A DNA stretch of 64,000 nt from Telluria mixta (GCF_029223865.1 NZ_CP119520.1:4030001-4094000), one strand, 5' to 3'; positions 25,598 through 34,037 are shown, counted from the stretch's first letter. Numbers and translations are program-made. Notes: generated from the letters alone by a model not told the origin.

Positions 25598-26950
25598 TCA
25601 TTTCTTGACTGCCGGCTTACGGTCGATGACGGTGCGGTTCGCCTTCGTCAAATACGTGGCGGCCACGCGCTGGAGGTCGGCGGACGTCACGCCCTCGATC
25701 CAGCCGGGCACCTTGTTGACGACGTGGGCGTCGCCCCACAGGGTCTGCAGCTTCGCCAGCGTGTCGGCGCGGGACAGGATGTTTTCCAGGTCGTTGTTCC
25801 AGTCGGCCAGCATGCGGGTCTTCACGCGCTTCAAGGTGGCGGCGTCGACGCCATCCTTGACGACCTTGGCGATCTGCTCGTCCATCGAGGCCAGCATCGC
25901 GTCGGCGCTGCTGTTCGGCTTGTACAGGCCGAACACGGTGAACAGGGTGGGCCCGCCGTATTCGAACGGGCCGGTGAGGCCGAAGCCGCCCTGGACGTTC
26001 AGCGCGATCTCGCGGCCCTTGACCATGCTCTGGTAGAACAGCGACGCGTCGCCGCCGGCCAGCAGTTCGGACAGCACGGCCATCGGGGCCTGGTCGGCGC
26101 TGCCCTGGTCCGGCACTTTCCAGCCGACGGCGACGGCCGGCACCTGCGCCAGCGCATCGCTCTGCTCGATGCGTTTTTCCTGCGTGTTCAGGCCTTCGGT
26201 GAAGTCCGAGCCTTTCGGCACGGGACGGGCCGGGATGCCGCCGAAGTATTTCTGCGCCAGCGCGAAACCCTGTGCGGGGGAGATATCGCCGGCGATCGCC
26301 AGCACGGCGTTGTTCGGGCCGTAGTAGTCGCGGTGGAAGGCGCGCACGTCATCGAGGCTCGCGCCTTCGAGGTCTTCGAAGCTGCCGTAGCCGTCGTGGT
26401 TGTTCTCCCATTTCTGGAAGCCGAGCTGGCTGATGTCGAGCCAGTAGAAACCACCGTACGGCTGGTTCTTGACGTTCACGCGGATCTCTTCCTTGACCAC
26501 GTCCTGCTGGTTCTTCAGCGTGGCCGGGTTGAAGTCGAGGGTCTTCATGCGGTCCGCTTCGAGCCACAGGATCGGTTCGAGCGACGACACGGGCGCGGTC
26601 TCGATGTAGTTCGTGAAGTCGGGACGCGTGGAACCGTTGTTGCGGCCGCCGCCGCCCGTGATGGCGCGGTCGAACACGCCCTTCGGCGCGTTCGGCGTGC
26701 CCTGGAACATCAGGTGCTCGAACAGGTGGGCGAAGCCGGTGCGGTTACGCGGCTCGAGGCGCATGCCGACGTGGTACACGACGGACACGCCGACGGTCGG
26801 CGAGCTGTGGTCTTCGGAGACGACGACCGTCAGGCCGTTGTCGAGCTTCTTGACGTTGACCGGCAGGGTCCACTGGTCGCTGGTCGCGGCAGCCGCGGAC
26901 AGCGAAAGCGACACGCCGGCCAGCAGGGCGGGCAGGTAGCGCAGGCGCAT
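25598..26950 (-). CDS. M16 family zinc peptidase, catalytic subunit
   Basis: Exported metallopeptidase of 450 residues with signal peptide (about 1-22) and the inverted zinc motif HLFEH (H75, E78, H79) in TGFAHLFEHLMFQGT. The distal glutamate ligand is expected in the region of VVKEEIRVNVKN, as in the family. The second half-domain is about 230-440. It should degrade small peptides in the periplasm together with the following inactive M16 partner. Its control region may include the heptamer repeats at 27044-27070. Confidence 0.92.
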   Translation of the reverse strand: MRLRYLPALLAGVSLSLSAAAATSDQWTLPVNVKKLDNGLTVVVSEDHSSPTVGVSVVYHVGMRLEPRNRTGFAHLFEHLMFQGTPNAPKGVFDRAITGGGGRNNGSTRPDFTNYIETAPVSSLEPILWLEADRMKTLDFNPATLKNQQDVVKEEIRVNVKNQPYGGFYWLDISQLGFQKWENNHDGYGSFEDLEGASLDDVRAFHRDYYGPNNAVLAIAGDISPAQGFALAQKYFGGIPARPVPKGSDFTEGLNTQEKRIEQSDALAQVPAVAVGWKVPDQGSADQAPMAVLSELLAGGDASLFYQSMVKGREIALNVQGGFGLTGPFEYGGPTLFTVFGLYKPNSSADAMLASMDEQIAKVVKDGVDAATLKRVKTRMLADWNNDLENILSRADTLAKLQTLWGDAHVVNKVPGWIEGVTSADLQRVAATYLTKANRTVIDRKPAVKK

Positions 26951-27255
26951 TGATCACCTTTTTATGAAGTTATGGGGTGGGGCATCGAATTTATCTTAAC
27001 GCAACAAATGCAGGACTGGCATGAAAATGTTGATACATACATTGATGACAAGCGGTGACAAACGGTGACATTTGGAGGTGCTCCGGCGCGCGATAATGAC
27101 CGGCTCGCCTATGCATGCCAGCCCGTCCCTATGTCGCTCAGGTGGCCATTTTTGCAGTTCGTCGCAATCCGCTGGGCCGGGATGGCTTGTCCGTTTATCC
27201 TGTTTTCCATAAACACCAACCCTTGCATAACAAAAACAGGAATTCGGAGAATCGG
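26951..27255. promoter_or_regulatory. Divergent region with three heptamer repeats
   Basis: 305 bp between the M16 pair and the GIN-domain gene. GATGACA (27044-27050), GGTGACA (27054-27060) and GGTGACA (27064-27070) recur with an exact 10-bp period, typical of tandem binding by an OmpR-type or similar regulator. No clear -10/-35 pair for either side is identified, and no open frame in the gap looks real. Confidence 0.45.
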
Positions 27256-28029
27256 ATGAACAAGATTTTCTCGCTCGCCCCCGTCGGTGCCGCCCTGTGT
27301 GTCGCGCAGTTGTTCGTCCTTGGGCTCGCGCATGCCGCGCCCGACGTCACGACCGAGACGCGGCCCGTCGATGCCCGCGTCGTGCGGGTCAAGGTCGACG
27401 GCGCCGTCGACCTGAAGATCCGCCAGGGCAGCACGCCGGCCCTGACGCTCACGGGCGAATCGCGCTACCTGGAACGCACGATGACGTCGCAGAACGGCGA
27501 CACGCTGAACATCGACACGGACATCCGCGGCCACGTGCGCAGCGGCTCGCTTCATGCGGAACTGGTGCTGCCCGCGTTGCGGGCCGTGACGTCGGAGAGC
27601 CTCGGATCGACGGACATTTCCGGCTTTTCCGGCGACGAGCTGGAACTGACCCTGGATGGCGCGGGCTCGATGAAGATCGCGTGCAATTACCGCCTCGTGC
27701 GGGCGAGCCTGGGCGGCATCGGCAGCATGCAGATGCAGGGCCTGAACGGGGAGGGTGTCGAACTGAACCTGCAGGGTGCGGGGTACATCTCGCTGGCGGG
27801 GCGCGCGAAATGGCTGAAGGCCGACCTCGGCGGCCTGGGCAACCTGGACGCGCAGCAGTGTAACGCGGACTCCGTCGATATCGACTTGTCCGGCCTCGGC
27901 AACGCGCGCGTGACGGCGCGCCAGAACGCGAACCTGAACCTGTCCGGCATGGGTTCCGTCACGGTGTACGGCAAGCCCCAGAACCGCAAGGTCGCGGTTG
28001 ACGGGTTGGGGAAAGTGAGCTGGAAGTAA
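27256..28029 (+). CDS. Exported GIN domain (DUF2807) protein
   Basis: Exported protein of 257 residues. The signal peptide MNKIFSLAPVGAALCVAQLF is followed by a head-GIN/DUF2807 beta-solenoid (about 40-250), seen as repeated short strands with glycine turns (LGGIGSMQMQGLNGEG, LGGLGNLDAQQC, LSGLGNARVTA, LSGMGSVTVYG). Such domains are thought to be surface or periplasmic adhesive folds; the function is unknown. GGAG is 6 bp before the ATG. The downstream Sel1 gene follows after 62 bp and may be co-transcribed. Confidence 0.85.
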   Translation: MNKIFSLAPVGAALCVAQLFVLGLAHAAPDVTTETRPVDARVVRVKVDGAVDLKIRQGSTPALTLTGESRYLERTMTSQNGDTLNIDTDIRGHVRSGSLHAELVLPALRAVTSESLGSTDISGFSGDELELTLDGAGSMKIACNYRLVRASLGGIGSMQMQGLNGEGVELNLQGAGYISLAGRAKWLKADLGGLGNLDAQQCNADSVDIDLSGLGNARVTARQNANLNLSGMGSVTVYGKPQNRKVAVDGLGKVSWK

Positions 28030-28091
28030 AAGAAGATTTATCTCGAAGCAAAAGAACAAAGAGGCGAGGCCTCACGAATCCGAACGAGACA

Positions 28092-28706
28092 ATGAGAAAA
28101 CTGACCGTTGCGATCCTGTTCGCGCTGGGCCTGCACGGTAGTGCGATGGCGGGCCTCGCGGAGGGCGCCAATGCCTACAATGCCCGCAACTACGCGCTGG
28201 CCCTGAAGGAAATCACCCCGCTTGCCAAGGCCGGCAACGCGGACGCGGAGCATTTGCTGGGCCTGATGTACTACATGGGCCGCGGCGTGCCGCGCGACTA
28301 CAAGCAGGCGTTCGCCTGGCACTACAAGGCAGCCGTGCAGGGCAAGGTCGATGCGCAATACGTGATCGGCGCGATGTACTACACGGGTAATTCCGTGCCC
28401 CAGGACCAGAAACTGGCCGTGCAATGGTTCCGCAAGGCCGCCGAGCAGGGCCATCCGGACGCCCAGCACGCGCTTGCGCTGATGTACCGCTACCACGTGG
28501 CGGGGATGCCGCAAGACCTCGTCCTCGCCTACATGTTGTGCAACCTGGCGGCCGCCAACGGGCATCGCAATGCCATCGAGCAGCGCGCCTCGCTCGTCAA
28601 ACAGATGAGCCAGGAGCAGATCGACGAAGCGCAGGCGATGTCGCGCAACTGGAAGCCTGGAACGCCGCTGCCGACGCAGTCCCGCACGGGCGGCAGCGGT
28701 TCCTGA
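28092..28706 (+). CDS. Exported Sel1-repeat protein
   Basis: Protein of 204 residues with a signal peptide (MRKLTVAILFALGLHGSAMA) and three to four Sel1-type TPR repeats (about 40-165), for example AEHLLGLMYYMGRGVPRDYK, AQYVIGAMYYTGNSVPQDQK and AQHALALMYRYHVAGMPQD. These helical repeats mediate protein-protein contacts, often in envelope signalling or virulence regulation. The partner is unknown. A strong hairpin follows the gene. Confidence 0.88.
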   Translation: MRKLTVAILFALGLHGSAMAGLAEGANAYNARNYALALKEITPLAKAGNADAEHLLGLMYYMGRGVPRDYKQAFAWHYKAAVQGKVDAQYVIGAMYYTGNSVPQDQKLAVQWFRKAAEQGHPDAQHALALMYRYHVAGMPQDLVLAYMLCNLAAANGHRNAIEQRASLVKQMSQEQIDEAQAMSRNWKPGTPLPTQSRTGGSGS

Positions 28707-28730
28707 ACGGTCAAGTTACCTTCTGATGTA

Positions 28731-28765
28731 AGGACGATGCCGACCCGGGTATGAGGCATCGTCCT
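28731..28765 (+). terminator. Hairpin after Sel1 gene
   Basis: Perfect 11-bp stem AGGACGATGCC / GGCATCGTCCT with a 13-nt loop, 24 bp behind the stop. No U-tract, so termination would be weak or factor-assisted. Confidence 0.5.
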
Positions 28766-28875
28766 ACGCGCACATGGCGAATCCTTGGTGTCCTGCCCGC
28801 CTTTGCGGGACTACGATGAGAACCCCTCAAGCAGTTTTCACGAGCTGTACGACAACTCATCCATTGGAGGCAATC

Positions 28876-29214
28876 ATGGCAAACCAAGGCAACAATCAAG
28901 GCGGCAACAAGGGCAACAACCAGAGCGGCGACACCAGCAACCGCGGTTTCGCATCGATGGACCCGCAGAAGCAGCGTGAAATCGCCTCGGAAGGCGGCAA
29001 GGCTGCACACGCTTCCGGCAATGCCCACGAGTTCACGTCGGAAGAGGCACGCCGTGCCGGCTCGATGAGCCACAAGAACGACGGCGGCAGCCAGCAGAGC
29101 CAGGGTGGCGGCAGCCAGCAAAGTGGTAATCAATCCAGCGGCGGCACCCGCGGCGGCACGCCGGAGCAGCACGCCAAGGCAGGCTCGCAGAGCCACAAGA
29201 ACGACAAGAAGTGA
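28876..29214 (+). CDS. General stress protein with KGG-type motifs
   Basis: Hydrophilic, glycine/glutamine/asparagine-rich protein of 112 residues. It contains one full stress-induced KGG motif (GFASMDPQKQREIASEGG, then KAAHASGNAHEF and TSEEARRAG) and a partial repeat (GGTPEQHAKAGSQSHKND). Similar proteins (Con-10/GsiB-like) resemble hydrophilins and are induced by desiccation or general stress. GGAGG 5 bp before the ATG fixes the start. Its stress character fits the nearby stressosome operon, but a regulatory link is not shown. Confidence 0.8.
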   Translation: MANQGNNQGGNKGNNQSGDTSNRGFASMDPQKQREIASEGGKAAHASGNAHEFTSEEARRAGSMSHKNDGGSQQSQGGGSQQSGNQSSGGTRGGTPEQHAKAGSQSHKNDKK

Positions 29215-29309
29215 TGTGACGCGTGAACGCCCGGGCGGAACGCGTGTGCCGGCGCCGCCGGTGACGTCGCATACTGCCTGACGTTCTGTATCACACATAC
29301 GACGTTCCC

Positions 29310-29341
29310 GACACCGCCAGCCCTTCGAGGCTGGCGGTGTC
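29310..29341 (+). terminator. Terminator-like hairpin after KGG gene
   Basis: Perfect 13-bp stem GACACCGCCAGCC / GGCTGGCGGTGTC around CTTCGA; only three T follow (after one G). Probably the terminator of the stress protein gene. Confidence 0.65.
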
Positions 29342-29523
29342 GTTTCGTGCGTCCGGTCGACTACTACACGATCCGTGAGCTCAGCAGTAAATTTACTACA
29401 TTTTCTCGATAAATGAGCATTTTCTTGCTCATTGTTAGCGATAGCAGCCATTTTGTGGCGCGGCATGCTTGGGTGATCCGGCCCGATGGAGTACCATTGC
29501 TCATCATTTAACTAGGGTATGCC
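29342..29523 (+). promoter_or_regulatory. AT-rich control region before quinone oxidoreductase
   Basis: Contains the perfect palindrome AGTAAATTTACT (29386-29397), the inverted repeat AATGAGCA / TGCTCATT (29412-29433), and TTGCTCAT again at 29498-29505. The gap 29215-29523 otherwise holds only the terminator hairpin. Confidence 0.4.
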
Positions 29524-30510
29524 ATGCGTGCAATAGAAATTGTCCAACCTGGCGGACCGGAGGTGCTCAAGCTGTGCGAGCGCCCGGTGCCGCAATTGAA
29601 ACCGGGTGAGGTGCTCATCCGCGTCCACGCGGCCGGAATCAACCGGCCCGACGTGTTCCAGCGGCTGGGCCAGTATCCGGTGCCGCCCGGCGCGTCCGAT
29701 CTGCCGGGCCTTGAAGTGGCCGGCGAGATCGTCGACGGCGATCTGTCCGGTAGCGGATTCGAGAAAGGCGACCTCGTCTGCGCCCTCGTGCAGGGCGGCG
29801 GCTATGCCGAGTACTGCGCGGCGCCGCTCGCGCAATGCCTGCCGGTGCCGCAAGGCTTGAGCCCCCTCGAGGCGGCCGCGTTGCCGGAGACGTTCTTCAC
29901 CGTGTGGAGCAACGTGTTCCAGCGCGGCGCGCTGGGCGAGAGCGAGACGCTGCTCGTCCAGGGCGGCAGCTCCGGTATCGGCACCACGGCGATCCAGCTG
30001 GCGAAGGCGCTGGGCCACCGCGTGTTCGCGACGGCCGGCAGTGCCGACAAATGCCGCGCGTGCGAAGACCTGGGCGCCGAGCGGGCGATCAACTACAAGA
30101 CCGAGGACTTCGCGCCCATCGTCAAGGAACTGACGGGCGGGAGGGGCGTCGACGTCGTGCTCGACATGGTCGGCGGCGACTATGTGGCGCGCGAGGTCTC
30201 GTGCCTCGCGGACGACGGCCGCATCGTCATCATCGCCCTGCTGGGCGGGGCGAAGGCGAACGTCGACCTGGGCCAGGTGCTACGTCGCCGCCTGACGATC
30301 ACGGGCTCCACCTTGCGTCCGCGTCCGGTGGCCTTCAAGGCGCAGATCGCACGCGAGCTGCGCGAGCGGGTGTGGCCGCTGCTGGCAGCCGGCCACATCA
30401 AACCCGTCATCTACCAGACCTTCCCGCTCGAAGAAGCGGCCGCCGCGCACGCACTGATGGAAAGCAGCGCACACGTCGGCAAGATCATGCTGCGTGTCGC
30501 CGAACACTGA
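29524..30510 (+). CDS. NAD(P)H:quinone oxidoreductase, zinc-free MDR family
   Basis: Soluble enzyme of 328 residues of the zeta-crystallin/PIG3 branch of medium-chain reductases. The GroES-like N-terminal domain (about 1-120) lacks the zinc ligands. The Rossmann domain has LVQGGSSGIGTTAIQLAKAL (about 143-162). It reduces quinones with NADPH. In related betaproteobacteria this gene sits between pnp and tpiA, as I recall; here it is separated from pnp by about 12 kb. Confidence 0.9.
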   Translation: MRAIEIVQPGGPEVLKLCERPVPQLKPGEVLIRVHAAGINRPDVFQRLGQYPVPPGASDLPGLEVAGEIVDGDLSGSGFEKGDLVCALVQGGGYAEYCAAPLAQCLPVPQGLSPLEAAALPETFFTVWSNVFQRGALGESETLLVQGGSSGIGTTAIQLAKALGHRVFATAGSADKCRACEDLGAERAINYKTEDFAPIVKELTGGRGVDVVLDMVGGDYVAREVSCLADDGRIVIIALLGGAKANVDLGQVLRRRLTITGSTLRPRPVAFKAQIARELRERVWPLLAAGHIKPVIYQTFPLEEAAAAHALMESSAHVGKIMLRVAEH

Positions 30511-30555
30511 AAAAATACAATGAATAATTCACTGAACCACCATGCCCGGCCCGGT

Positions 30556-30584
30556 TTGACCGGTTTTTCAACGCCCGTTACAAT
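30556..30584 (+). promoter_or_regulatory. tpiA promoter
   Basis: TTGACC (30556-30561), 17 bp, TACAAT (30579-30584), 28 bp before the tpiA ATG. The inverted repeat CCCGTTA / TAACGGG (30574-30590) straddles the -10. Confidence 0.75.
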
Positions 30585-30611
30585 AACGGGTTATTTGACC
30601 GTGAGGTTGTA

Positions 30612-31358
30612 ATGCGTGCCAAACTCATCGTAGGCAACTGGAAGATGAATGGCAGCCGAGCGGCCAATGAAGCCCTGCTGAAGGGGATCGTCGCCGGTAT
30701 CGGCGATGCGCAAGCATCCTGTGCGGTCTGTGTGCCGACGCCGTTCCTGCAGCAGTGCGAGGATGTGCTGACCGGTACGCCGCTCGCGTGGGGCGCGCAG
30801 GACGTCTCGATGCACGAGTTCGGCGCGTACACCGGTGAAGTGTGCGCAAAGATGCTGACCGAGTTCGGTTGCCGCTACGTGATCGTCGGTCACTCCGAGC
30901 GCCGCGCCTACCACCGCGAGGACAGTGCGCTGGTGGCGAAGAAGGCGGTGGCGGTGCTGGGCGAGGGCATGACCCCGATCGTGTGCGTCGGCGAAACGCT
31001 GGAGCAGCGCGAAGCGGGCGAGACGGCGCAGGTGGTCGGCGCCCAGCTCGACGCGGTGCTGGAGGCGCTCGACGCGGCATCGGTGGCGAAGATCGTCGTG
31101 GCCTATGAACCCGTGTGGGCCATCGGCACCGGCAGGAACGCGACGCCGGCGATGGCGCAGGAAGTGCATGCGCAATTGCGCGCGCAACTGAAGGCGCGCA
31201 GCGGCGAAGCGGCGGACATCGTGCCGATCCTGTATGGCGGCAGCATGAAGCCGGAGAATGCGAAGGATCTGCTGGCCCAGCCGGATATCGATGGCGGGCT
31301 GATCGGCGGCGCGGCCTTGAAGGCGGAAGATTTTCTTGCCATCATTCGCGCAGCTTGA
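30612..31358 (+). CDS. tpiA: Triosephosphate isomerase
   Basis: Glycolytic enzyme of 248 residues interconverting dihydroxyacetone phosphate and glyceraldehyde 3-phosphate. Catalytic residues are in place: N9 and K11 (VGNWKMNG), H94 (VIVGHSERR) and E166 ([11 protein letters not shown]), with the phosphate loop [10 protein letters not shown] near the C-terminus. Standard length. Preceded by a strong promoter; secG follows after a REP-like element. Confidence 0.97.
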   Translation: MRAKLIVGNWKMNGSRAANEALLKGIVAGIGDAQASCAVCVPTPFLQQCEDVLTGTPLAWGAQDVSMHEFGAYTGEVCAKMLTEFGCRYVIVGHSERRAYHREDSALVAKKAVAVLGEGMTPIVCVGETLEQREAGETAQVVGAQLDAVLEALDAASVAKIVVAYEPVWAIGTGRNATPAMAQEVHAQLRAQLKARSGEAADIVPILYGGSMKPENAKDLLAQPDIDGGLIGGAALKAEDFLAIIRAA

Positions 31359-31395
31359 ATATACCGGGTTGGAATTCCAGTCCGGGTACTAAAAA

Positions 31396-31502
31396 CCGTC
31401 GTTCCCGCGCAGGCGGGATAGCGCCACTGGCGCTATCCCCCCAAGTTTCGGGCGCTGTCGTAACGCTTGAAAAATTGGGCCCCTGCCTTCGCAGGGGCGA
31501 CG
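31396..31502. repeat. REP-like inverted hairpin pair
   Basis: Two GC-rich hairpins in opposite orientation: CGTCG-TCCCGC-gcag-GCGGGA at 31398-31418 and GCCCCTGC-cttc-GCAGGGGC-GACG at 31479-31502. Between them lies a perfect 12-bp palindrome, GGGATAGCGCCA / TGGCGCTATCCC (31415-31439). This is the layout of REPIN elements. It fills the tpiA-secG gap. Confidence 0.55.
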
Positions 31503-31552
31503 TAGTGGCAAAGTTTTTTGCAAACGTAGTCAACCTTGGAATGGAATAAACA

Positions 31553-31993
31553 ATGAACGTGTTGTTCAATCTGATCGTCGTCGTACAGGTCGTCTCCGCG
31601 CTGGCCATCATCGGTCTCGTGCTCGTCCAGCACGGCAAGGGTGCCGACATGGGCGCCGCCTTCGGTTCCGGCGCGTCCGGCAGCCTGTTCGGTGCCAGCG
31701 GTTCGTCGAACTTCCTGTCGAAATCGACGGCCGTCGCCGCCGCGGTCTTCTTCGCGTCGACGCTGGGCCTGGCGTACTTCGGCACCAACCGTCCGCACGC
31801 GAGTGTCGGCGGCGGCGTGATGGAACACGCGACGGTCCCGGCGGCCAAGGTCCCGGCCGGCGCAGGCGATGCCGTCCCGACGACCGCACCGGTCCCGGCC
31901 CCGGCAGCACCCGCACCGTCCGCCACGCAGGACGTGCCGGGTGTCGCCACGCCTGCAGCACCTGCAGCACCGGCACCCGCGCCCGCCAAGTAA
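31553..31993 (+). CDS. secG: Protein translocase subunit SecG
   Basis: Inner-membrane subunit of the SecYEG channel, 146 residues. Two transmembrane helices (about 3-25 and 55-75) flank the conserved loop QHGKGADMGAAFGSGASGSL. The C-terminal tail (about 85-146) is alanine/proline-rich and longer than in E. coli SecG (about 110 residues), as often seen in betaproteobacteria. The tRNA-Leu gene follows. Confidence 0.95.
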   Translation: MNVLFNLIVVVQVVSALAIIGLVLVQHGKGADMGAAFGSGASGSLFGASGSSNFLSKSTAVAAAVFFASTLGLAYFGTNRPHASVGGGVMEHATVPAAKVPAGAGDAVPTTAPVPAPAAPAPSATQDVPGVATPAAPAAPAPAPAK

Positions 31994-32162
31994 TTTTGCG
32001 GCGCGGCCACTTCCTGCAAGCGCGAGCAGGGTGGTGTAACATTCTGCGGGCTTCGGTCCGCCAGCGCCGGCGACCGGACTCTCAACTCGGTTCGCCGTAA
32101 ACACGGGTTTTAAAAAAGTTGAGAAAAAGAGTATTTTTTCTTGGTTTAGCGCAATTTGAGCA

Positions 32163-32192
32163 TTGAAAAATGCTGCTAAGTCAGAGTAGAAT
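32163..32192 (+). promoter_or_regulatory. tRNA-Leu promoter
   Basis: TTGAAA (32163-32168), 18 bp, TAGAAT (32187-32192), 11 bp before the mature tRNA 5' end. Confidence 0.65.
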
Positions 32193-32203
32193 ACTGGTCT
32201 CCA

Positions 32204-32288
32204 GCCGACGTGGTGAAATTGGTAGACACGCTATCTTGAGGGGGTAGTGGCGCAAGCTGTGCGAGTTCGAGTCTCGCCGTCGGCACCA
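32204..32288 (+). tRNA. tRNA-Leu (anticodon GAG)
   Basis: 85-nt class II tRNA with encoded CCA. Acceptor stem GCCGACG (32204-32210) pairs with CGTCGGC (32278-32284), discriminator A, then CCA. The D-arm contains TGGTAGACA. The anticodon loop TTGAGGG gives GAG (32238-32240), reading CUC/CUU leucine codons. A long variable arm and the T-loop GTTCGAGTC are present. Confidence 0.96.
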
Positions 32289-32297
32289 AGATACAAG

Positions 32298-32348
32298 AAG
32301 CCAGCTAGGGCGCATGAGCTTCCGCTCGTTAGCACTAGCTGGCTTTTT
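32298..32348 (+). terminator. Terminator of tRNA-Leu
   Basis: Stem AAGCCAGCTAG / CTAGCTGGCTT (11 bp) with a 26-nt loop that itself holds a small hairpin (GAGC-ttcc-GCTC), followed by six T. Confidence 0.85.
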
Positions 32349-32533
32349 TACGAGGATCTGTCGGAGGCTTTGAAGAACCGTCCCCTGCGGCGGCCCTTCT
32401 GGCCCGAGAAGCCCGGTCGTACGAACGTGCGGCGAGCCTCGAAGGTCGGGATCGGCAACGCGGAACAGGTGATTGAGAGTCTCCAGTCGTACGATCCTGG
32501 TGTAGGCCAATAGCCAGGATTGCGCGATGCGGT
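32349..32533. other. Unexplained stretch between tRNA-Leu and nuoA
   Basis: About 185 bp with no assigned gene. Frames on both strands stay open through it (plus strand to 32513), but they begin in the tRNA or lack start signals. It may hold the nuo promoter or be a remnant of an element inserted at the tRNA. Nothing recognisable. Confidence 0.4.
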
Positions 32534-32557
32534 ACTGCAGCCCCTGCAGTGTTTTTT
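32534..32557 (+). terminator. Terminator-like hairpin just before nuoA
   Basis: Perfect 7-bp stem ACTGCAG / CTGCAGT with loop CCC and GTTTTTT after it. It ends 28 bp before the nuoA start, so either the nuo promoter overlaps this point or the hairpin attenuates the operon. Confidence 0.65.
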
Positions 32558-32585
32558 CAACCGATCGTTCAACTAAGGCTTCATC

Positions 32586-32945
32586 GTGAACCTCGAGAAC
32601 TACTTCCCCGTCTTACTCTTCATCGTGATCGGCACCGTCGTCGGCGTCGCATCCCAGGTGTTGGGCCGTGTCGTCGGTCCGCATCGCCCCGACCCCGCCA
32701 AGCTCTCTCCGTATGAATGCGGCTTCGAAGCCTTCGAAGACGCGCGCATGAAGTTCGACGTCCGGTACTACCTGGTCGCGATCCTGTTTATTTTGTTTGA
32801 TCTGGAAACGGCATTCTTCTTCCCGTGGGGCGTTTCGATGCGCGAACTGGGCCTGCCTGGATTCCTCACGATGATGGTCTTCATCGTCGAATTCGTCGTC
32901 GGGTTCTGGTACATCTGGAAGAAAGGTGCCCTTGATTGGGAATAA
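32586..32945 (+). CDS. nuoA: NADH-quinone oxidoreductase subunit A
   Basis: Membrane subunit of complex I, 119 residues with three transmembrane helices (about 5-28, 62-85 and 90-112). The conserved loop [20 protein letters not shown] is present. It begins with GTG (32586), with AAGG about 8 bp upstream; translation is probably moderate. First of 14 nuo genes in the standard order, with very short gaps to nuoN. Confidence 0.96.
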   Translation: MNLENYFPVLLFIVIGTVVGVASQVLGRVVGPHRPDPAKLSPYECGFEAFEDARMKFDVRYYLVAILFILFDLETAFFFPWGVSMRELGLPGFLTMMVFIVEFVVGFWYIWKKGALDWE

Positions 32946-32948
32946 GCC

Positions 32949-33425
32949 ATGGCTATTGAAGGCGTTTTAAACGAAGGTTTTGTCACTACCACAGCCGACA
33001 AACTGATCAACTGGGCGCGTACCGGGTCGATGTGGCCCATGACGTTCGGCCTGGCATGCTGTGCGGTCGAGATGATGCACGCGGGTGCCGCGCGCTATGA
33101 CCTCGACCGTTTCGGCGTTGTGTTCCGCCCGTCGCCGCGCCAGTCCGACGTGATGATCGTGGCCGGTACCCTGTGCAACAAGATGGCGCCGGCACTGCGC
33201 AAGGTGTACGACCAGATGGCCGAGCCGCGCTGGGTCATCTCGATGGGCTCGTGCGCCAACGGCGGCGGCTACTACCACTACTCGTACTCCGTCGTGCGCG
33301 GCTGCGACCGCATCGTTCCGGTCGACGTCTATGTCCCGGGCTGCCCGCCGACCGCCGAGGCTCTGCTGTACGGCATCATCCAGCTCCAGAATAAGATCCA
33401 GCGCACCAATACCATCGCGCGATAA
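32949..33425 (+). CDS. nuoB: NADH-quinone oxidoreductase subunit B
   Basis: Peripheral-arm subunit of 158 residues that holds the terminal iron-sulfur cluster N2, the direct electron donor to quinone. Ligands are visible as the adjacent cysteines C37-C38 ([10 protein letters not shown]), then [10 protein letters not shown] and [12 protein letters not shown]. 3 bp after nuoA. Confidence 0.97.
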   Translation: MAIEGVLNEGFVTTTADKLINWARTGSMWPMTFGLACCAVEMMHAGAARYDLDRFGVVFRPSPRQSDVMIVAGTLCNKMAPALRKVYDQMAEPRWVISMGSCANGGGYYHYSYSVVRGCDRIVPVDVYVPGCPPTAEALLYGIIQLQNKIQRTNTIAR

Positions 33426-33443
33426 TCCAAGCCGGTTTCAACC

Positions 33444-34037
33444 ATGACGACAAAAATCGAAGCCCTCGAACTCGCCCTGAAGAATGCTCTGGGCGAGGGC
33501 GCTGCCATTACCGTGGCGCTGGGCGAAGTAACGGTAGTGGTGAAGGCCAGTGACTACCTGGCCTCCATGCAAAAGCTGCGCGATGATCCCGCGCTGCGTT
33601 TCCAGGAACTCGTCGACCTGTGCGGCGTCGACTACTCGTCCTACGGCGAAGGCACGTGGGACGGTTTGCGTTTCGCGGTCGTGTCGCACCTGCTGTCGAT
33701 CGAGCACAACTGGCGTGTGCGCGTCCGCGTGTTCTGCCCGGACGACGACATGCCGCTGGTCGACTCCGTCACGAGCGTCTGGCGTAACGCCAACTGGTTC
33801 GAGCGTGAAGCGTTCGACCTGTTCGGCATCCTGTTCGAAGGCCACGGCGACCTGCGCCGCATCCTCACCGACTACGGCTTCATCGGCCACCCGTTCCGCA
33901 AGGACTTCCCGATCTCGGGCTATGTCGAGATGCGTTATGACCCCGAGCAGAAACGCGTGATCTACCAACCCGTGACGATCGAGCCGCGCGAGAACATTCC
34001 GCGCGTGATCCGCGAAGAAACCTACGGGATGAAATAA
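33444..34037 (+). CDS. nuoC: NADH-quinone oxidoreductase subunit C
   Basis: Peripheral-arm subunit of 197 residues (30-kDa family). The signature [20 protein letters not shown] is clear, followed by [19 protein letters not shown]. It has no cofactor of its own and helps to join NuoB and NuoD. Separate from nuoD, unlike the fused nuoCD of E. coli. Its TAA shares one base with the nuoD ATG. Confidence 0.97.
   Translation: MTTKIEALELALKNALGEGAAITVALGEVTVVVKASDYLASMQKLRDDPALRFQELVDLCGVDYSSYGEGTWDGLRFAVVSHLLSIEHNWRVRVRVFCPDDDMPLVDSVTSVWRNANWFEREAFDLFGILFEGHGDLRRILTDYGFIGHPFRKDFPISGYVEMRYDPEQKRVIYQPVTIEPRENIPRVIREETYGMK

Noticed and set aside
30551..30568. CCGGT-ttg-ACCGG-TTTTT as terminator of the quinone oxidoreductase
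   Set aside because: Stem of only five pairs with a three-base loop, overlapping the strong tpiA -35 box; it is more likely incidental.
32181..32510. Minus-strand frame of 109 codons across tRNA-Leu
   Set aside because: Its C-terminal half is the antisense translation of the tRNA and its terminator (the RRRDSNSHSLRH type of artefact); no ribosome site.
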